DNA of 5,757 nucleotides, from assembly GCA_021732805.1 (NCBI GenBank), contig JAKFUJ010000011.1, positions 1-5,757 of the forward strand, written 5' to 3'. The stretch's first letter is position 1. The number at the start of each line of letters is the position of its first letter. This DNA comes from Betaproteobacteria bacterium (lineage in GTDB: Bacteria > Pseudomonadota > Gammaproteobacteria > Burkholderiales > SG8-41). The position numbers and the translations under genes were made by a program. A model generated the notes under the pieces. The model was not told where the DNA came from, did no database searches, and was given only the letters and a program-made list of their open reading frames with translations. Positions 1 through 5,585 of the stretch are shown one piece after another.

Positions 1-1
1 G

Positions 2-2758
2 CATACCGGCAAAGCCTTGCGCGACTACGCCGCTTCGCTGGGTGCGCCGGTGAAGCCGCAGCCACTGCCGATTACAGCATTGCGTAACGGCAGCAACATC
101 AGTGTCAGCCACGCCCGCGAACACAATCTGCAAAACATCAGCGTCGATATTCCGCGCGGCAAATTCACCGTGATCACCGGCGTATCGGGCAGCGGCAAAT
201 CAACGCTGGCTTTTGATATCGTGTTCGCCGAGGGCCAGCGGCGTTACCTCGAATCGCTGAACGCCTACGCCCGCCAGTTCGTGCAGGCAGCGGCGCGGCC
301 GGACGTCGATGCGATCTACGGCATTCCGCCGACGGTTGCCATCGAACAACGTACCAGCCGCGGCGGCCGGCGCAGCACGGTGGCGACACTGACGGAAATA
401 TATCATTTCCTGCGCCTGCTCTACGTCAAGCTCGGCACCCAGTACTGCCCGGACTGCGATGTCGCGATCGAACCGCAGAGCATCGACCAGATCACCGCGC
501 GCATCATGACGCAGTACCGCAACGACCGCATCGGTCTGCTGGCCCCCCTGGTGGTCAACCGCAAAGGCTATTACACCGACCTCGCGAAATGGGCCGCGGC
601 CAAGGGTTACACCCATCTGCGGGTCGATGGCGAATTCATCCCGACTGCGCCGTGGCCGCGGCTGGCGCGGTTCAAGGAACACAGCATCGAACTGCCGGTC
701 GCCGACATCCGCGTCACGCCGGAAAACGAAGCCGCCTTGCGCGCCGGGCTGGCCACGGCGCTGGAACACGGTAAAGGCATTGTGCAGGTGCTGGGCGGAC
801 TCGATACGCTGGCCGAGGCGATGGCGAAAAAAGATGCTCGCCGCATCAGACTCACCGAGGTCGTATATTCGATCAAGCGCGCCTGCCCGTCCTGCAACAA
901 GAGTTTTCCGGAACTTGATCCGCGGCTGTTTTCGTACAACTCCAAACACGGCTGGTGCCCCTCGTGTTTCGGCACCGGGCTGACGCTGGAGAAAATCGAC
1001 TGGGACGAAGAACGCGAAAAAACCGGCACCGAGGAGCATGTGCTGGATTCGTGGCTGAACTGGCTGGAAGTCGATGAGCCCTGCCCGACCTGCGACGGCA
1101 AACGCCTGAACCCCACGGCGCTGGCGGTGCGTTACCGCAAACGTTCGATTGCCGCGCTGGCGGCGCTGCCGGTCGCCAAACTCGCGCGCGAATTCACCGA
1201 TGTCCCGTTCAGCGGCCGCGAAGCGGCGATTGCGCGCGACATCGTCAGCGAAATCCGCAGCCGGCTGAGTTTTCTCGATGAAGTCGGCCTTGGCTATCTG
1301 GCGCTGGATCGTGCCGCACCGACACTGTCGGGCGGTGAAGCACAACGCATCCGCCTTGCGGCTCAACTCGGATCGAACCTGCGCGGGGTCGCCTATATCC
1401 TCGATGAACCGACCATCGGCCTGCATCCGCGCGACAACCGCATCCTGCTCGACACGCTGGCGAAACTGCAGACCAAAGGCAATACCCTGATCGTCGTCGA
1501 ACACGATGAAGACACCATCCGTCGCGCCGACCATGTGATCGACCTCGGCCCCGGCGCAGGACGCCGTGGCGGCCATGTCGTTGCAGCGGGCACCGCCGCC
1601 GAACTGCAGGCGAATCCACAGTCGGTGACCGGACGCCTGCTCGCCAAACCCTTGCAGCATCCGCTGCATCCATCACGGCACATCGACAAACACACACCAT
1701 CGCTGAACATTCGCGACGCGCAGCTGCATAACCTGCAACACGTGAACGCGCGCCTGCCGCTGGGCCGATTGACGGTAATCACAGGGGTATCAGGTTCGGG
1801 AAAATCTACGCTGGCGCGCGATGTGCTGCATGCCAACCTTGTACGCCTCGTTAACAACAAGTCAAAAAAATCAATAAAAACAATTGGTTGCAATGACATC
1901 ACGGGCTGGGATGCCGTAGGCCGCGTGCTTGAGGTCGACCAGACCCCTATCGGCAAAACACCGCGTTCCTGTCCGGCGACCTATGTCGGTTTTTGGGACA
2001 CCATCCGCCGCCTGTATGCCGAAGCGCCGGAGGCGCGCATGCGCGGTTACACCGCGAGCCGCTTCTCCTTCAACACCAAGGGCGGCCGCTGCGAAGCCTG
2101 CGAAGGCCAGGGCGTGCAGAAAATCGAAATGAGTTTCCTGCCTGATGTGAAGGTGCCCTGCGATGTCTGCAATGGCGCGCGCTTCGATACAGAAACCCTC
2201 GCAGTACGCTTCAAGGACAAGTCGATAGGCGACGTGCTGGCGCTGAGCGTTGATGACGCGGTCGATTTTTTCGCCGCGCACCCCGCCATCCACCACACGC
2301 TGCGGCTATTACAGGACGTCGGCCTTGGATACCTGACGCTGGGCCAGCAAAGCCCGACGCTGTCCGGCGGCGAGGCGCAGCGTATCAAGCTGGTTACCGA
2401 ACTGGCCAAGGTGCGTACGAATGGCGACGATGCCGGCGCTCGCCCGGGCCGCAGCGGCACGCAAAAACGCACGCTGTATGTGCTCGATGAACCGACGGTC
2501 GGCCTGCACATGGCCGACGTCGAAAAACTGATCCATGTCCTGCACCGGCTGGTCGATGCCGGCAATTCAGTGGTGGTGATCGAGCACAATCTTGATGTCA
2601 TGGCCGAAGCCGACTGGATCATCGACCTCGGGCCCGAGGGCGGAGATGGCGGCGGACGCATCGTGGCTGAGGGCGCTCCGGCGCAGATCGTCAAAAAATC
2701 AGCGCGTTCACACACCGCACGCATCCTCGGCGAATTCCTGCAGGAACGCGGAAGCTAA
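2..2758 (+). CDS. uvrA: UvrA-type excinuclease ABC subunit A, 5'-truncated; probably the second half of a double-length UvrA
   Basis: This is a DNA damage-recognition ATPase of nucleotide excision repair, acting in the cytoplasm on DNA. The frame is open to the left edge, so the true start lies outside the window; a TTG at 17 is not a credible start. The first visible residues (HTGKALRDYA) resemble the end of a UvrA module. A full module follows: Walker A GVSGSGKS (about 179-202); a CPDC motif near 446; a zinc module C-X2-C-X20-C-X2-C (884-967); signature LSGGEAQRIRLA (from 1325); Walker B ILDEPTIGLH (about 1396); second Walker A (1784-1807); TPIGKTPRSCPATY; second zinc module C-X2-C-X19-C-X2-C (2090-2170); second signature LSGGEAQRIKLV (from 2360); and second Walker B VLDEPTVGLH followed by VVVIEHNLDVM. 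All motifs are intact. The gene ends in TAA, convergent with the selenoprotein operon. Family assignment is very secure; the fused architecture is inference. Confidence 0.95.
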   Translation, partial: HTGKALRDYAASLGAPVKPQPLPITALRNGSNISVSHAREHNLQNISVDIPRGKFTVITGVSGSGKSTLAFDIVFAEGQRRYLESLNAYARQFVQAAARPDVDAIYGIPPTVAIEQRTSRGGRRSTVATLTEIYHFLRLLYVKLGTQYCPDCDVAIEPQSIDQITARIMTQYRNDRIGLLAPLVVNRKGYYTDLAKWAAAKGYTHLRVDGEFIPTAPWPRLARFKEHSIELPVADIRVTPENEAALRAGLATALEHGKGIVQVLGGLDTLAEAMAKKDARRIRLTEVVYSIKRACPSCNKSFPELDPRLFSYNSKHGWCPSCFGTGLTLEKIDWDEEREKTGTEEHVLDSWLNWLEVDEPCPTCDGKRLNPTALAVRYRKRSIAALAALPVAKLAREFTDVPFSGREAAIARDIVSEIRSRLSFLDEVGLGYLALDRAAPTLSGGEAQRIRLAAQLGSNLRGVAYILDEPTIGLHPRDNRILLDTLAKLQTKGNTLIVVEHDEDTIRRADHVIDLGPGAGRRGGHVVAAGTAAELQANPQSVTGRLLAKPLQHPLHPSRHIDKHTPSLNIRDAQLHNLQHVNARLPLGRLTVITGVSGSGKSTLARDVLHANLVRLVNNKSKKSIKTIGCNDITGWDAVGRVLEVDQTPIGKTPRSCPATYVGFWDTIRRLYAEAPEARMRGYTASRFSFNTKGGRCEACEGQGVQKIEMSFLPDVKVPCDVCNGARFDTETLAVRFKDKSIGDVLALSVDDAVDFFAAHPAIHHTLRLLQDVGLGYLTLGQQSPTLSGGEAQRIKLVTELAKVRTNGDDAGARPGRSGTQKRTLYVLDEPTVGLHMADVEKLIHVLHRLVDAGNSVVVIEHNLDVMAEADWIIDLGPEGGDGGGRIVAEGAPAQIVKKSARSHTARILGEFLQERGS
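2755..2758. repeat. Left CTAA target-site duplication of the MITE-like element
   Basis: CTAA abuts the left inverted repeat and is repeated directly after the right one. It contains the TAA stop codon of the uvrA gene. Four bases alone would be weak evidence; the exact abutment to both ends of a 15-bp inverted repeat makes it credible. Confidence 0.55.
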
Positions 2759-2899
2759 CAGGATGTTGAAAAACTCCAGAACATCGCTTCAACTTGGCAT
2801 GATCGATTTTTCAACCCCCATAAAATCAAAGGTTTGCACGCGTGTGCGCTTGGTCGCTTCGCTCCCCACGCGCTCGCGCATCACTTTTTCAACAACCTG
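2759..2899. mobile_element. MITE-like 141-bp element with 15-bp terminal inverted repeats and CTAA target duplications
   Basis: The stretch begins CAGGATGTTGAAAAA (2759-2773) and ends TTTTTCAACAACCTG (2885-2899). These are inverted repeats matching at 14 of 15 positions. The element is flanked on both sides by the direct repeat CTAA (2755-2758 and 2900-2903), as expected of a 4-bp target-site duplication. A further TTTTTCAAC lies inside at 2807-2815 and could pair with GTTGAAAAA at 2765-2773. No credible coding sequence is present. The element lies exactly between two converging genes, and the CTAA copies form their stop codons. A non-autonomous element moved by an IS transposase is the simplest reading. 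CTAA matches the YTAR duplications I recall for part of the IS5 family, but the family is not established. It could instead be a genome-wide intergenic palindromic repeat; a role in ending transcription is possible but unproven. Confidence 0.62.
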
Positions 2900-2903
2900 C
2901 TAA
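2900..2903. repeat. Right CTAA target-site duplication of the MITE-like element
   Basis: CTAA abuts the right inverted repeat. Read on the minus strand it is TTAG and supplies the TAG stop codon of the distal selenoprotein gene. Confidence 0.55.
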
Positions 2904-3499
2904 GGCTGGCTTTTGTGCCGGCCGACGCTCCAGCCGCGTTTGGCGAGATGTTTTTCGCCGACTTCCGTGGGTTCCTTCTCCAGCGGCGTGGCCATGGTGT
3001 CATTCCAGCGGTTGAGAAAACCGAACAGCGCAATGACACCGGTGATTTCAATGATCTGCCCCTGCGTCCAGTGCTGCTGCATGCGCGCAAACAATTCATC
3101 GGTGACGTCATTGGGTTGCGATGACGCCGCAACGGTGAATTCAATCGCCACGCGTTCCGCCTCGGTGAACAGCGGGCTGCTGCGGTATTCCCACACTGCA
3201 TTGAATTTATCTTCAGCGATGCCCAGCCGGAGCGACGCTCCGGCAGAGTGGGCCATTCAATAGCGGCAACCGTGCACCGAACTCGACACGTGGCTGATCA
3301 GCCGCTTGAAACCGACATCGACTTCGCTGTCCGGTCCCCACATTGCCCACGACAGCATCGCGAATCCTTTGGCGATCGCAGGCTTGTGCTGCATGATCAA
3401 TGCGGCATTGGGCACGAAACCCAGTGATTTTTTGAAATTGCCCAGAGCAGCCTGCACCTCCGGATCGTCCGTCAAGGGCAAAGGCGGAATACGCGGCAT
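2900..3499 (-). CDS. Selenocysteine-containing AhpD-like / carboxymuconolactone decarboxylase-family protein (distal copy)
   Basis: This is a 199-residue protein if the in-frame TGA at 3257-3259 is read as selenocysteine 81. The N-terminal 80 residues (MPRIPPLPL..., LGFVPN, FKRL) end in GCRY. Reading continues past the TGA with MAHSAG..., WEYRSSPLF, QPNDVTDELF, FGFLNRWNDTMATPLE and the ending LAKRGWSVGRHKSQP, stopping at TAG. The TGA sits where family members, as I recall them, have the second Cys of CxxC (GCRYCMAH), giving a C78-R-Y-U81-x-x-H84 redox site. A SECIS-like hairpin follows at once (3221-3253). The ATG at 3499 has a good ribosome site, AGGGAG with a 5-nt spacer. The family includes AhpD thiol peroxidase/disulfide reductases, where the second Cys is the peroxide-reactive one. 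A cytoplasmic thiol/selenol oxidoreductase role is inferred; the substrate is unknown. It lies 40 nt downstream of its paralogue, presumably in one operon. Confidence 0.92.
3221..3253 (-). promoter_or_regulatory. Bacterial SECIS element of the distal AhpD-like selenoprotein
   Basis: The minus-strand RNA starts 3 nt after the UGA. It folds into a lower stem GCCCA/UGGGC, a 4-nt 5' bulge CUCU, a perfect 8-bp upper stem GCCGGAGC/GCUCCGGC and a 3-nt loop GUC. The loop begins 20 nt after the UGA and has G in first position. This matches the known bacterial SECIS rules: a hairpin inside the coding region just after UGA, with a small apical loop carrying an early G. The E. coli fdhF hairpin, with a GGUC loop about 18 nt after UGA, is the model. 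It would bind SelB carrying Sec-tRNA. The fold was made by eye. Confidence 0.88.
3257..3259 (-). other. UGA selenocysteine codon (Sec81) in the distal AhpD-like gene
   Basis: An in-frame TGA between TAT (Tyr80) and ATG (Met82). It occupies the position of the second redox cysteine of the family's CxxC motif and is followed by the SECIS-like hairpin. The next codon, ATG, could look like a new start. It has no ribosome site, though, and the product would lack half of the active site. Confidence 0.9.
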
Positions 3500-3504
3500 A
3501 TCGA

Positions 3505-3510
3505 CTCCCT
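3505..3510 (-). promoter_or_regulatory. Ribosome binding site of the distal selenoprotein gene
   Basis: AGGGAG on the minus strand, 5 nt (TCGAT) before the ATG at 3499-3497. The arrangement is the same as at the upstream paralogue, where AGAGGAG is followed by 5 nt and then GTG. This indicates that the leader was duplicated with the gene. The 40-nt gap (3500-3539) shows no promoter or terminator. Confidence 0.75.
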
Positions 3511-3539
3511 GAAAAGTTAAAACACGGTCAATCCCTGGA

Positions 3540-4133
3540 TCAGCCTTTGTGCTTGCCGACGCTCCAGCCGCGTTTGGCCAGATGCTTCTCGCCGACTTCG
3601 ACAGGCTCTTCTTCCAGCGGCGTCGCCATCGAATCGTTCCAGCGGTTCATGAATCCGAACATCGACACCACGCCGAGGATTTCGACAATCTGGCCTTCGT
3701 TCCAGTGCTGCTTCATTTGCGAAAACAGTTCGTCGGTCACGTCGTTGGGCTGCGAAGCCGCGGCAATGGCAAAATCCAGCGCAACTCGCTCTGCATCCGA
3801 ATACAGCGGGCTGCTGCGGTACTCCCAGACCGCGTCGAATTTTTTTTCGTCGATGCCCAGCCGGAGCGCCGCCCCGGCAGTATGGGCCATTCAGTAATGG
3901 CAGCCGTGGGCCTTGCTGGCGACGTAGGCCAGCAAGCGCTTGAAGGCGACGGTGACTTCGCCCTGCGGATCCCATACCGCTGCGGCAAGTCCGGCCAGCG
4001 CCTTCACCAGTTTCGGCTTGCGCTGCATGATCAGCACGCTGTTGGGCACGAAGCCCAGCGATTTTTCGTAAACCTTCCACGCATCGGCCAGTTCAGGTAC
4101 GGCATTCAGGGACAAAGCGGACAGACGGGCCAC
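3540..4133 (-). CDS. Selenocysteine-containing AhpD-like / carboxymuconolactone decarboxylase-family protein (proximal copy)
   Basis: This is a 197-residue protein when the TGA at 3891-3893 is read as selenocysteine 81. The start chosen is GTG 4133, not the in-frame ATG at 4148. AGAGGAG ends exactly 5 nt before the GTG, mirroring the paralogue, and the product then aligns without gaps from residue 1 to 115 or beyond (MARLSALSL against MPRIPPLPL) with Sec at 81 in both. Features: LGFVPNSVLIMQ, FKRLL, the active site GC78-H-Y-U81-MAH84, VWEYRSSPLYSDAERVALDF, QPNDVTDELF, FGFMNRWNDSMATPLE and the ending LAKRGWSVGKHKG, with a terminal TGA. That final TGA has no recoding signal and is a true stop. 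By hand count it is about 50% identical to the downstream copy before Sec and about 75% after it. First gene of the operon, divergent from the lipoprotein gene. A redox role is inferred from the CxxU motif; the substrate is unknown. Confidence 0.92.
3855..3887 (-). promoter_or_regulatory. Bacterial SECIS element of the proximal AhpD-like selenoprotein
   Basis: Geometry is identical to the downstream copy. It begins 3 nt after UGA, with lower stem GCCCA/UGGGC, 5' bulge UACU, 8-bp upper stem GCCGGGGC/GCUCCGGC containing one G-U wobble, and loop GGC starting 20 nt after UGA. Against the other copy, the bulge and loop differ, while the only stem change turns an A-U pair into G-U, so pairing is kept. 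That pattern supports selection on the RNA structure as well as the protein. Confidence 0.88.
3891..3893 (-). other. UGA selenocysteine codon (Sec81) in the proximal AhpD-like gene
   Basis: An in-frame TGA between TAC (Tyr80) and ATG (Met82), at the second cysteine position of the CxxC motif, followed by the hairpin at 3855-3887. It is the same codon at the same residue number as in the neighbouring paralogue. Confidence 0.9.
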
Positions 4134-4138
4134 GGCGA

Positions 4139-4145
4139 CTCCTCT
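4139..4145 (-). promoter_or_regulatory. Ribosome binding site deciding the GTG start of the proximal selenoprotein gene
   Basis: AGAGGAG on the minus strand, with a 5-nt spacer to GTG 4133-4131. It overlaps the codons just after the upstream ATG (4148-4146), so that ATG cannot use it. The proposed promoter would also start transcription almost at that ATG, which again favours the GTG. Confidence 0.72.
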
Positions 4146-4154
4146 CATTCATGT

Positions 4155-4184
4155 TGTATATGGTCACGATTCGTGACCGGTGAA
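4155..4184 (-). promoter_or_regulatory. Candidate promoter of the selenoprotein operon
   Basis: On the minus strand there is a -35-like TTCACC (4184-4179; 4 of 6 to consensus), an 18-nt spacer and a -10-like TATACA (4160-4155; 4 of 6). Initiation would fall near 4148, giving a leader of about 15 nt to the GTG start. The boxes are individually weak. The spacer is filled by a palindrome, as expected for an activator-dependent promoter. The assignment is by inspection only. Confidence 0.45.
4162..4178. promoter_or_regulatory. Palindromic operator candidate in the divergent control region
   Basis: GGTCACGATTCGTGACC is a perfect 8-bp inverted repeat around a single central base. It lies between the proposed -35 and -10 of the selenoprotein operon and about 30 nt upstream of the TATAAT of the divergent lipoprotein gene. 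A symmetric site inside a promoter spacer is typical of MerR-family regulators, but a TetR-, LysR- or other dimeric regulator is equally possible. No regulator gene is in the window. Confidence 0.55.
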
Positions 4185-4209
4185 GGAATTCTCGCACAAC
4201 GGTGCGGTC

Positions 4210-4215
4210 TATAAT
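4210..4215 (+). promoter_or_regulatory. -10 box of the lipoprotein gene promoter
   Basis: A perfect TATAAT ends 33 nt before the ATG at 4249, so the transcript leader would be about 25-30 nt. No convincing -35 box is visible at the usual distance (4187-4192 reads AATTCT). This position also argues against the in-frame GTG at 4180 as the protein start. Confidence 0.5.
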
Positions 4216-4248
4216 CAGCCATGTCATTCCACTCATTCATCCACATCC

Positions 4249-4704
4249 ATGTCTGAAATCCTGGGCAAACGTTTCCTGTCCTGTGCCGCAGTCATTGCGC
4301 TGGCCTCCTGCGCCACGATGGATGCACCGATCCCGCTGCCTGAAGGACGCTGGGAAATGATGACATCCAGCTTTATTGATAACGGCCGCATGCCGGGCAT
4401 TCCGCGGGCGACGCTGCAAATCAGCGGCGGGCGTGTTTCCGCCTACAGCGGCTGCAATACCGGCAGCGGGGCCGTGCGCCCGGTCGACGGCAAAATGGTC
4501 ATCGATGCCATGGCCACCACCCGCCGCGCCTGCCTGGAGCCTGTCGGCGGCTTTGAGGGTCGCTATTTCAAGCTGTTGCAGGGGCAACCTTATTTCCGCA
4601 TCGAGGGTGGCGCACTGATACTGGCGACCGGCGACGACAGCGTGCGTTTCCGTCGCATCGCCGAAAAAGCCCCGGACAAACCCGCAGCAAAATCGCAGCC
4701 ATGA
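4249..4704 (+). CDS. Small lipoprotein with META (HslJ-like) domain
   Basis: A 151-residue protein. The N-terminus has a short basic region (GKR), a hydrophobic stretch and the lipobox L-A-S-C, so signal peptidase II cleavage before Cys21 is expected. Ala follows the Cys, which fits outer-membrane sorting. The rest matches the META/HslJ fold: G-R-W near residue 35, a strand ending VSAYSGCN (63-70), GSGAV, then TTRRAC (90-95), FKLLQ and YFRIEGGALIL. The pattern S-G-C-N-x-x-S-G with a later R-x-C is the family hallmark. HslJ in E. coli is linked to heat and novobiocin resistance, but the molecular role of META lipoproteins is unclear. ATG 4249 was chosen because it gives a compact signal peptide and lies downstream of TATAAT; it has no clear ribosome site. 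Its stop overlaps the pirin start (ATGA), so the two are probably translationally coupled. Confidence 0.85.
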   Translation: MSEILGKRFLSCAAVIALASCATMDAPIPLPEGRWEMMTSSFIDNGRMPGIPRATLQISGGRVSAYSGCNTGSGAVRPVDGKMVIDAMATTRRACLEPVGGFEGRYFKLLQGQPYFRIEGGALILATGDDSVRFRRIAEKAPDKPAAKSQP

Positions 4705-5567
4705 ACAGCCGGTTACTGAAAGCCCACACCAAGGATCTGGGTGACGGGTTCACGGTACGGCGATTGCTGCCGGCAGCGACCCGCAAGATGGTCGGGCCGT
4801 TCATTTTTTTCGACCACATGGGCCCGGCGCGCTTCGAACCCGGACAAGCCATCGATGTGCGCCCGCATCCGCACATCGGACTGGCGACCGTGACCTATCT
4901 GTTTGAGGGCGCGATCATGCACCGCGACAGCCTGGGTTACGAGCAACGCATTACACCCGGAGACGTCAACTGGATGACCGCCGGCCGCGGCATCGTGCAT
5001 TCGGAGCGCAGCCCCGATGACGAACGCGACAAAACCCGCGGTTTGCATGGCATACAGACCTGGATCGCGCTGCCGCAAACCGATGAAAAAACCGATCCCG
5101 CGTTTGCCCACCATCCGAAGGCCACGCTGCCGGTGGTGCAGTGGCCGAATGCCGAGCTGCGCCTGATTGCCGGCGAGGCTTACGGCAAGAGCGCGCCGGT
5201 CCGTACCTTTTCACCGATGTTTTACGGTGCGGTAACAACCGGCGGTCCGGCAAAGTTTGATCTGCCACAGGAGCACGCGGAACGCGCCATTTATGTGGTT
5301 GATGGCGAAGTCGCCGTGGCTGACAGCGTCATTCCGCAATATTCCGTTGCCGTCTTCGACCCTGATCTGCCGGTCACCGTATCCACGACCGGGACGGCGC
5401 GCATCATGATATTTGGCGGCGCAGCGATGGATGGTGACCGCTTCATTTCATGGAATTTCGTCGCCAGCAGCAAAACGCTGATCGAAGACGCCCGCACGCG
5501 CTGGCACGAACAAAGTTTTCCCAAGGTGCCCGGCGAAAGCGAATTCATTCCCCTGCCCGAGCGGTAG
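4701..5567 (+). CDS. Pirin family protein (bicupin)
   Basis: A 288-residue protein of usual length for bacterial pirins. The N-terminal cupin carries the family signature: FIFFDHMGP (34-42), RPHPHIGLATVTYLFEG (54-70), GDVNWMTAGRGIVHSER (87-103). His56, His58, His100 and Glu102 correspond to the four metal ligands of human pirin (His56, His58, His101, Glu103). The C-terminal cupin includes FSPMFYGAV and AIYVVDGEVAV, with the usual pirin ending. Pirins bind a single iron-like metal. Some show quercetin 2,3-dioxygenase activity or act as redox-sensitive partners, but no substrate can be assigned here. ATG 4701 overlaps the lipoprotein stop by 4 nt, and no strong ribosome site precedes it, consistent with coupled translation. 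The gene ends in TAG, 28 nt before pdxH. Confidence 0.93.
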   Translation: MNSRLLKAHTKDLGDGFTVRRLLPAATRKMVGPFIFFDHMGPARFEPGQAIDVRPHPHIGLATVTYLFEGAIMHRDSLGYEQRITPGDVNWMTAGRGIVHSERSPDDERDKTRGLHGIQTWIALPQTDEKTDPAFAHHPKATLPVVQWPNAELRLIAGEAYGKSAPVRTFSPMFYGAVTTGGPAKFDLPQEHAERAIYVVDGEVAVADSVIPQYSVAVFDPDLPVTVSTTGTARIMIFGGAAMDGDRFISWNFVASSKTLIEDARTRWHEQSFPKVPGESEFIPLPER

Positions 5568-5585
5568 AATCAACCGCGAAATTCC

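Noticed and set aside
200..1669. Long open frame on the minus strand opposite uvrA (489 codons)
   Set aside because: It is an antisense shadow of GC-rich coding sequence, with low-complexity Arg/Ala-rich content and no recognisable motif.
2759..2899. Ordinary rho-independent terminator
   Set aside because: The inverted arms are AT-rich and over 110 nt apart, and no GC-rich stem followed by a T-run is seen; the flanking direct repeats fit an insertion better.
2592..2903. Plus-strand open frame running from uvrA across the intergenic element
   Set aside because: It mostly overlaps uvrA in another frame and then runs through the inverted-repeat element; no domain or ribosome site supports it.
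2900..3499. Two separate small genes (2900-3256 and 3257-3499) or a pseudogene broken by a nonsense mutation
   Set aside because: The split falls inside the CxxC active site, the downstream ATG has no ribosome site, and the neighbouring paralogue has the same TGA at the same residue with the same hairpin.
3540..3542. The terminal TGA of the proximal copy as a second Sec codon
   Set aside because: No hairpin follows, another in-frame TGA comes four codons later, and the paralogue ends within two residues of the same place.
3540..4148. General reassignment of UGA as a sense codon in this organism
   Set aside because: The lipoprotein gene (4702-4704) and the proximal selenoprotein gene (3540-3542) end in TGA at normal family lengths, and Trp is encoded by TGG throughout.
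4134..4148. ATG at 4148 as the start of the proximal selenoprotein gene
   Set aside because: The AGAGGAG ribosome site lies downstream of it and 5 nt before GTG 4133; the GTG start also aligns exactly with the paralogue.
3549..4214. Plus-strand open frame opposite the proximal selenoprotein gene (221 codons)
   Set aside because: Mirror-image shadow of the AhpD-like gene; the distal copy has a similar shadow at 2834-3124, as expected from duplicated coding sequence on the other strand.
4180..4248. GTG at 4180 as the start of the lipoprotein
   Set aside because: It would put the TATAAT box inside the gene and add a 23-residue non-hydrophobic extension before a good lipoprotein signal peptide.
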